From Paeniroseomonas aquatica (GTDB lineage Bacteria > Pseudomonadota > Alphaproteobacteria > Acetobacterales > Acetobacteraceae), in NCBI RefSeq assembly GCF_030409335.1, contig NZ_JAUFPN010000148.1, forward strand, positions 1 through 64,000: DNA of 64,000 nucleotides, read 5' to 3'. The position numbers and the translations under genes are program-made. This document shows, in pieces, positions 62,074 to 64,000 of the stretch. The notes beneath the pieces were generated by a model. It worked only from the letters and a program-made list of their open reading frames with translations, had not been told where the DNA came from and did not search any database. Position 1 is the stretch's first letter. Each line of letters starts with the position of its first letter.

Positions 62074-62652
62074 TTAATCCTCAATCCGGCGCCAGCCAGA
62101 GAGTAGAGTGCGGGTTTCCAAATCAAAGGAGTAGACGCACCCCCCTCCGGCGCCCGGCTGGTCCTCAGCCCGATTGATCGGGATGCCCTTGAGGTGGCAG
62201 AGCAGGAGGGACCCGACGCCGCCATGAGAGACGACGGCAATGTTCCTATCCCTGGGTGCTTCGGCGATGACCCGGTCCACGGCGGCGTTGATCCGGCGCT
62301 GGGCATCGACCGCTCGCTCCCATCCCCGAACGCTCCTCTCCGGTTGCGCGAAGAAGAGGTTGGCGACTACCTCGAACTCGGCCTTGGGGAGGTAGCCTGT
62401 TGCCGACCGGTCGTTCTCTCCTAGTTCACCGACGACGACTGGCGAGAGGTGGAAGCAATCTCCTATCAGCTGGGCAGCATCGGTCGCCTTGCGCTCGGCA
62501 CTACTGAATACGGAGCCCAACCGGCTCATCCAAGGCCGCTCAAGCGCCAATCCCATACGTCGTATGCCCTCCGGAGAGAGCGGCCATTCCGGCACTGGCG
62601 TCACTGGATCGATGACGACTTCCGGGTGTGTGATGAAGTGAAGGATAGGCAT
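62074..62652 (-). CDS. Histidine phosphatase superfamily protein, THPE variant
   Basis: A 192-residue protein of the phosphoglycerate-mutase-like branch. The nucleophile motif, usually RHG, reads THPE with H9 (HFITHPEV); H143 in VVSHGG is the second catalytic histidine. SSAERKATDAA near residue 50 and GELGENDR near residue 76 supply the phosphate-pocket Arg and the acid. The change of the first Arg to Thr is a recognised-looking subfamily trait, but may alter activity. Codon use is less GC-rich than in neighbouring genes, and it lies within the att-like repeats. Substrate unknown. No clear ribosome site is seen. Confidence 0.82.
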   Translation of the reverse strand: MPILHFITHPEVVIDPVTPVPEWPLSPEGIRRMGLALERPWMSRLGSVFSSAERKATDAAQLIGDCFHLSPVVVGELGENDRSATGYLPKAEFEVVANLFFAQPERSVRGWERAVDAQRRINAAVDRVIAEAPRDRNIAVVSHGGVGSLLLCHLKGIPINRAEDQPGAGGGCVYSFDLETRTLLSGWRRIED

Positions 62653-63005
62653 GCCGGTCCATTGGCCAGGTTCAGTGCCAATTTGCCTTCACCGCAGGGA
62701 ATGGCACCAGTCGATTCGGAAGGTCCACACAGGGTCAGCAGCGGTCATGCCGATTTCATTCTGAAGCGAACGCTGACTTCTACCTTGGTTGTTCATTGTC
62801 GAAATGACTTAATGCGGCTGCACCACACATCTGAAGATGGAGGCACACGAACTTGGGCTTGTGCAGCGAACCTTGGCCGAATTGGCCCGGCATCGAGGCA
62901 AGGTGAGCACGCAGCAGGAGAGCAAAGGTCGTCCTGATCGCTTTTTGGTATGATTTAATAACGAAATTTGATAGGTTTCGATTGCGTGCCTTTCTGGAGA
63001 CAGCC
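62653..63005. other. Island intergenic stretch with a possible 38-residue frame
   Basis: No gene is well supported. A short plus-strand frame runs from ATG 62837 to a stop at 62951-62953, reading MEAHELGLVQRTLAELARH and ending in RPDRFLV. Its composition is protein-like, but it has no proper ribosome site and the frame is closed by a stop shortly upstream. It could be the 3' remnant of a lost gene. The extended -10 at 62946 lies at its end. Confidence 0.3.
62946..62954 (+). promoter_or_regulatory. Candidate extended -10 promoter for the unknown island gene
   Basis: TGGTATGAT matches TGn plus TATGAT, 51 bp before the GTG at 63006, in A/T-rich DNA. No clear -35 box. The same box type is seen before secA. 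Confidence 0.4.
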
Positions 63006-63356
63006 GTGAAAGTCGAGCGGACTTCTTTCAGTCGTTACGATACCTTCCTCCGAGACAAATACCGACCACCTAGTAAGGGCGGAAACACTCGCGCTTGGCA
63101 TAGCCATGTTCTGACTATTGAAAATGAAAAATATTCTTTCCTTGCATTAGGTAGTAAAAAATGGGCCTTTGCAGGAGACAATATTAGCTTTGAATGGTCA
63201 TGGGATGCATCGAATAAATACAGAAACATTGCGTGTGACACCTTCCAGGCTTGGAACAAGAATGGCGTGCCAGTGGAGCGGGGCCTGCGTGGCTCGAAAC
63301 CCTGGCGGACAGCGGAAACTAGGTTGCCGGCTTCGCGTCGCGAGCAACGTGACTAA
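63006..63356 (+). CDS. Unrecognised 116-residue protein of the low-GC island
   Basis: A small soluble protein, probably cytoplasmic, without signal peptide or membrane span. GGAG at 62995-62998 sits 6 bases before the GTG at 63006, so that start is preferred over a TTG at 62982. Aromatic and basic residues stand out: SRYDTFLRDKYRPPSKGG, AWHSHVLTIENEKYSFLALG, SFEWSWDASNKYR, then a basic tail (KPWRTAETRLPASRREQRD). A/T-rich codons (AAA, AAT, ATT) are unlike the chromosome around it and point to transfer. I recognise no family. A nucleic-acid-related role would fit the charge but is only a guess. Confidence 0.6.
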   Translation: MKVERTSFSRYDTFLRDKYRPPSKGGNTRAWHSHVLTIENEKYSFLALGSKKWAFAGDNISFEWSWDASNKYRNIACDTFQAWNKNGVPVERGLRGSKPWRTAETRLPASRREQRD

Positions 63357-63542
63357 GAATATATAGGTGCGGCTGTTACCTGCCTGGTTCGAATGACGAG
63401 GCTGGCAGAATGCAGGAAACATTTTCAATACACGGATGCTGTATCAAGGGCCGCGGCTCGCCTGCCTGTCCAAGCAAGCACCAGCACCGTGCGCCGGTCT
63501 GTGGACGTAGGTCCGCCGTCGATTATAAGATTTTATTCTTAA

Positions 63543-64000
63543 TTACGCCGCCAAGTCCAGCCGCGTCCGCCGCGCCACCAGCCGGGCCAGCGGGGCGATC
63601 CCGGCGGCCGCGGCGAAGCCGGCCGGGGCCAGCCGCAGCGCCCAGGCGCCGAGCCCGGCCCAGCGCAGTGGCCCGGCGCTGCGGCGGCGCCAGGCGGCGT
63701 GGAAATCCGCGGCCTCCTGCCCCGCCAGGATGGCGGCGGCGGCGGCCAGGCCGGAGTGCAGCGCCAGCGCCATGCCCTCCCCGGTGAAGCTCGGGATGAC
63801 GCTGGCCTGGTCGCCGATGCGGTAGAGGCCGGGCGGCCCGCCGGCGGCCAGGCGGAAGCCGTAGGGGATGCCGGCGACCGCCAGCGGCCGGTCCCAGCGC
63901 GGGGTGGCGTGGCGCAGCAGGCGGGCGCCCAGCGCCGAGCCCGCCGCCACGGCGGCGAGCAGCTCGGCCGGCCGGCTGCGGACCGCGGCGCAGAGGTTGG
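63543..64000 (-). CDS. FAD-dependent oxidoreductase, C-terminal part, 5' end outside window
   Basis: The visible C-terminal 152 residues belong to the geranylgeranyl-reductase/FAD monooxygenase-like family. The FAD-binding block RIGDQASVIPSFTGEGMALALHSG (GD...P.TGEG) is clear. It is followed by helices AAAAAILAGQEAADFHAAW and an Ala/Leu/Arg-rich end closing in RTRLDLAA and TAA. The frame is open to the right edge, where the N-terminal nucleotide motif would lie. The last 33 bases recur at 61747, across the island. Substrate unknown. Confidence 0.8.
   Translation of the reverse strand, partial: NLCAAVRSRPAELLAAVAAGSALGARLLRHATPRWDRPLAVAGIPYGFRLAAGGPPGLYRIGDQASVIPSFTGEGMALALHSGLAAAAAILAGQEAADFHAAWRRRSAGPLRWAGLGAWALRLAPAGFAAAAGIAPLARLVARRTRLDLAA
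63544..63576. repeat. 33-bp direct repeat, right copy (att-like)
   Basis: The copy inside the intact oxidoreductase 3' end, identical to 61747-61779. Together the two copies bracket about 1.8 kb of low-GC DNA. Confidence 0.75.

Noticed and set aside
62449-62937. Plus-strand frame of about 160 codons across the island phosphatase start
   Set aside because: Its first half is antisense to the phosphatase gene, it has no ribosome site, and the translated sequence shows no coherent domain.
63357-63542. Possible tRNA fragment near GGTTCGAATGACGAGG as an attachment site
   Set aside because: The TTCGAAT is not flanked by pairing T-arm bases and no CCA end or other arm can be drawn; the oxidoreductase 3' end is the better attachment site.

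Overview
The window is about 70% GC and looks like chromosome from an alphaproteobacterium, most likely the Roseomonas side of the Acetobacteraceae. That placement is inference. It rests on the uniform high GC, the gene orders argD-argF-hslO, secA-parvulin-argJ and coaE-aroE, and the many solute-scavenging genes (two Bug-type tricarboxylate receptors, a TRAP receptor, split hydantoinase subunits, class III CoA-transferase, amidohydrolases). No rRNA, tRNA, CRISPR array, transposase or integrase was found.

Layout. 1-7.4 kb: a recX fragment, a GlcG/HbpS-like protein, a PRC-barrel secreted protein, then argD-argF-hslO with two lipoproteins and a RidA protein. 7.4-9.6 kb: lnt and an XRE regulator. 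9.6-13.3 kb (minus): hyuB-hyuA, an ATP-dependent hydantoinase/oxoprolinase pair. 13.4-16.8 kb (plus): a GT39 glycosyltransferase, an SMP-30 lactonase and an FAH-family hydrolase. 16.8-24.0 kb: a three-gene minus operon (CoA-transferase, M20 amidohydrolase, TPR protein) facing a Bug receptor, a quinone oxidoreductase and a DHA2 exporter. 24.0-28.6 kb (minus): RND adaptor, RND pump and a cupin. 28.9-36.6 kb (plus): alpha-2-macroglobulin, PBP1C and a YaiI protein. 36.6-40.7 kb (minus): small secreted proteins, an RluA synthase and secA. 41.0-43.2 kb: parvulin and argJ. 43.2-47.5 kb: a class III aminotransferase, a TRAP receptor and a YtcJ-like amidohydrolase. 47.6-50.8 kb: a CobW GTPase, coaE, aroE and a methyltransferase. 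50.9-56.4 kb: two MFS carriers, an AraC regulator, a DUF1796 protein, a DUF4142 protein and a PGPGW protein. 56.4-60.1 kb (minus): a solitary D12-class DNA adenine methyltransferase, lpdA and a HWE/HisKA_2 sensor kinase. 60.6-61.6 kb: a second Bug receptor. 61.6-63.5 kb: a low-GC island. 63.5-64.0 kb: the 3' end of a FAD-dependent oxidoreductase.

How the parts fit. argD, argF and argJ supply arginine biosynthesis steps from two loci. lnt, secA, the parvulin and the macroglobulin/PBP1C pair serve the envelope. The hydantoinase, M20 amidohydrolase, CoA-transferase, Bug, TRAP and amidohydrolase genes suggest scavenging of amides, ureides and organic acids, but no substrate can be read from the sequence.

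The most unusual stretch is 61.57-63.58 kb. A low-GC insert carries a histidine-phosphatase variant and an unrecognised 116-residue protein. The 3' end of the neighbouring oxidoreductase gene is present on both sides of it, identical over 33 bp, as after site-specific integration into a gene end. Six 10-bp repeats in exact 10-bp phase lie beside it. The second oddity is a run of three perfect hairpins, one with a terminator-like T-run, that is translated as the N-terminus of PBP1C.
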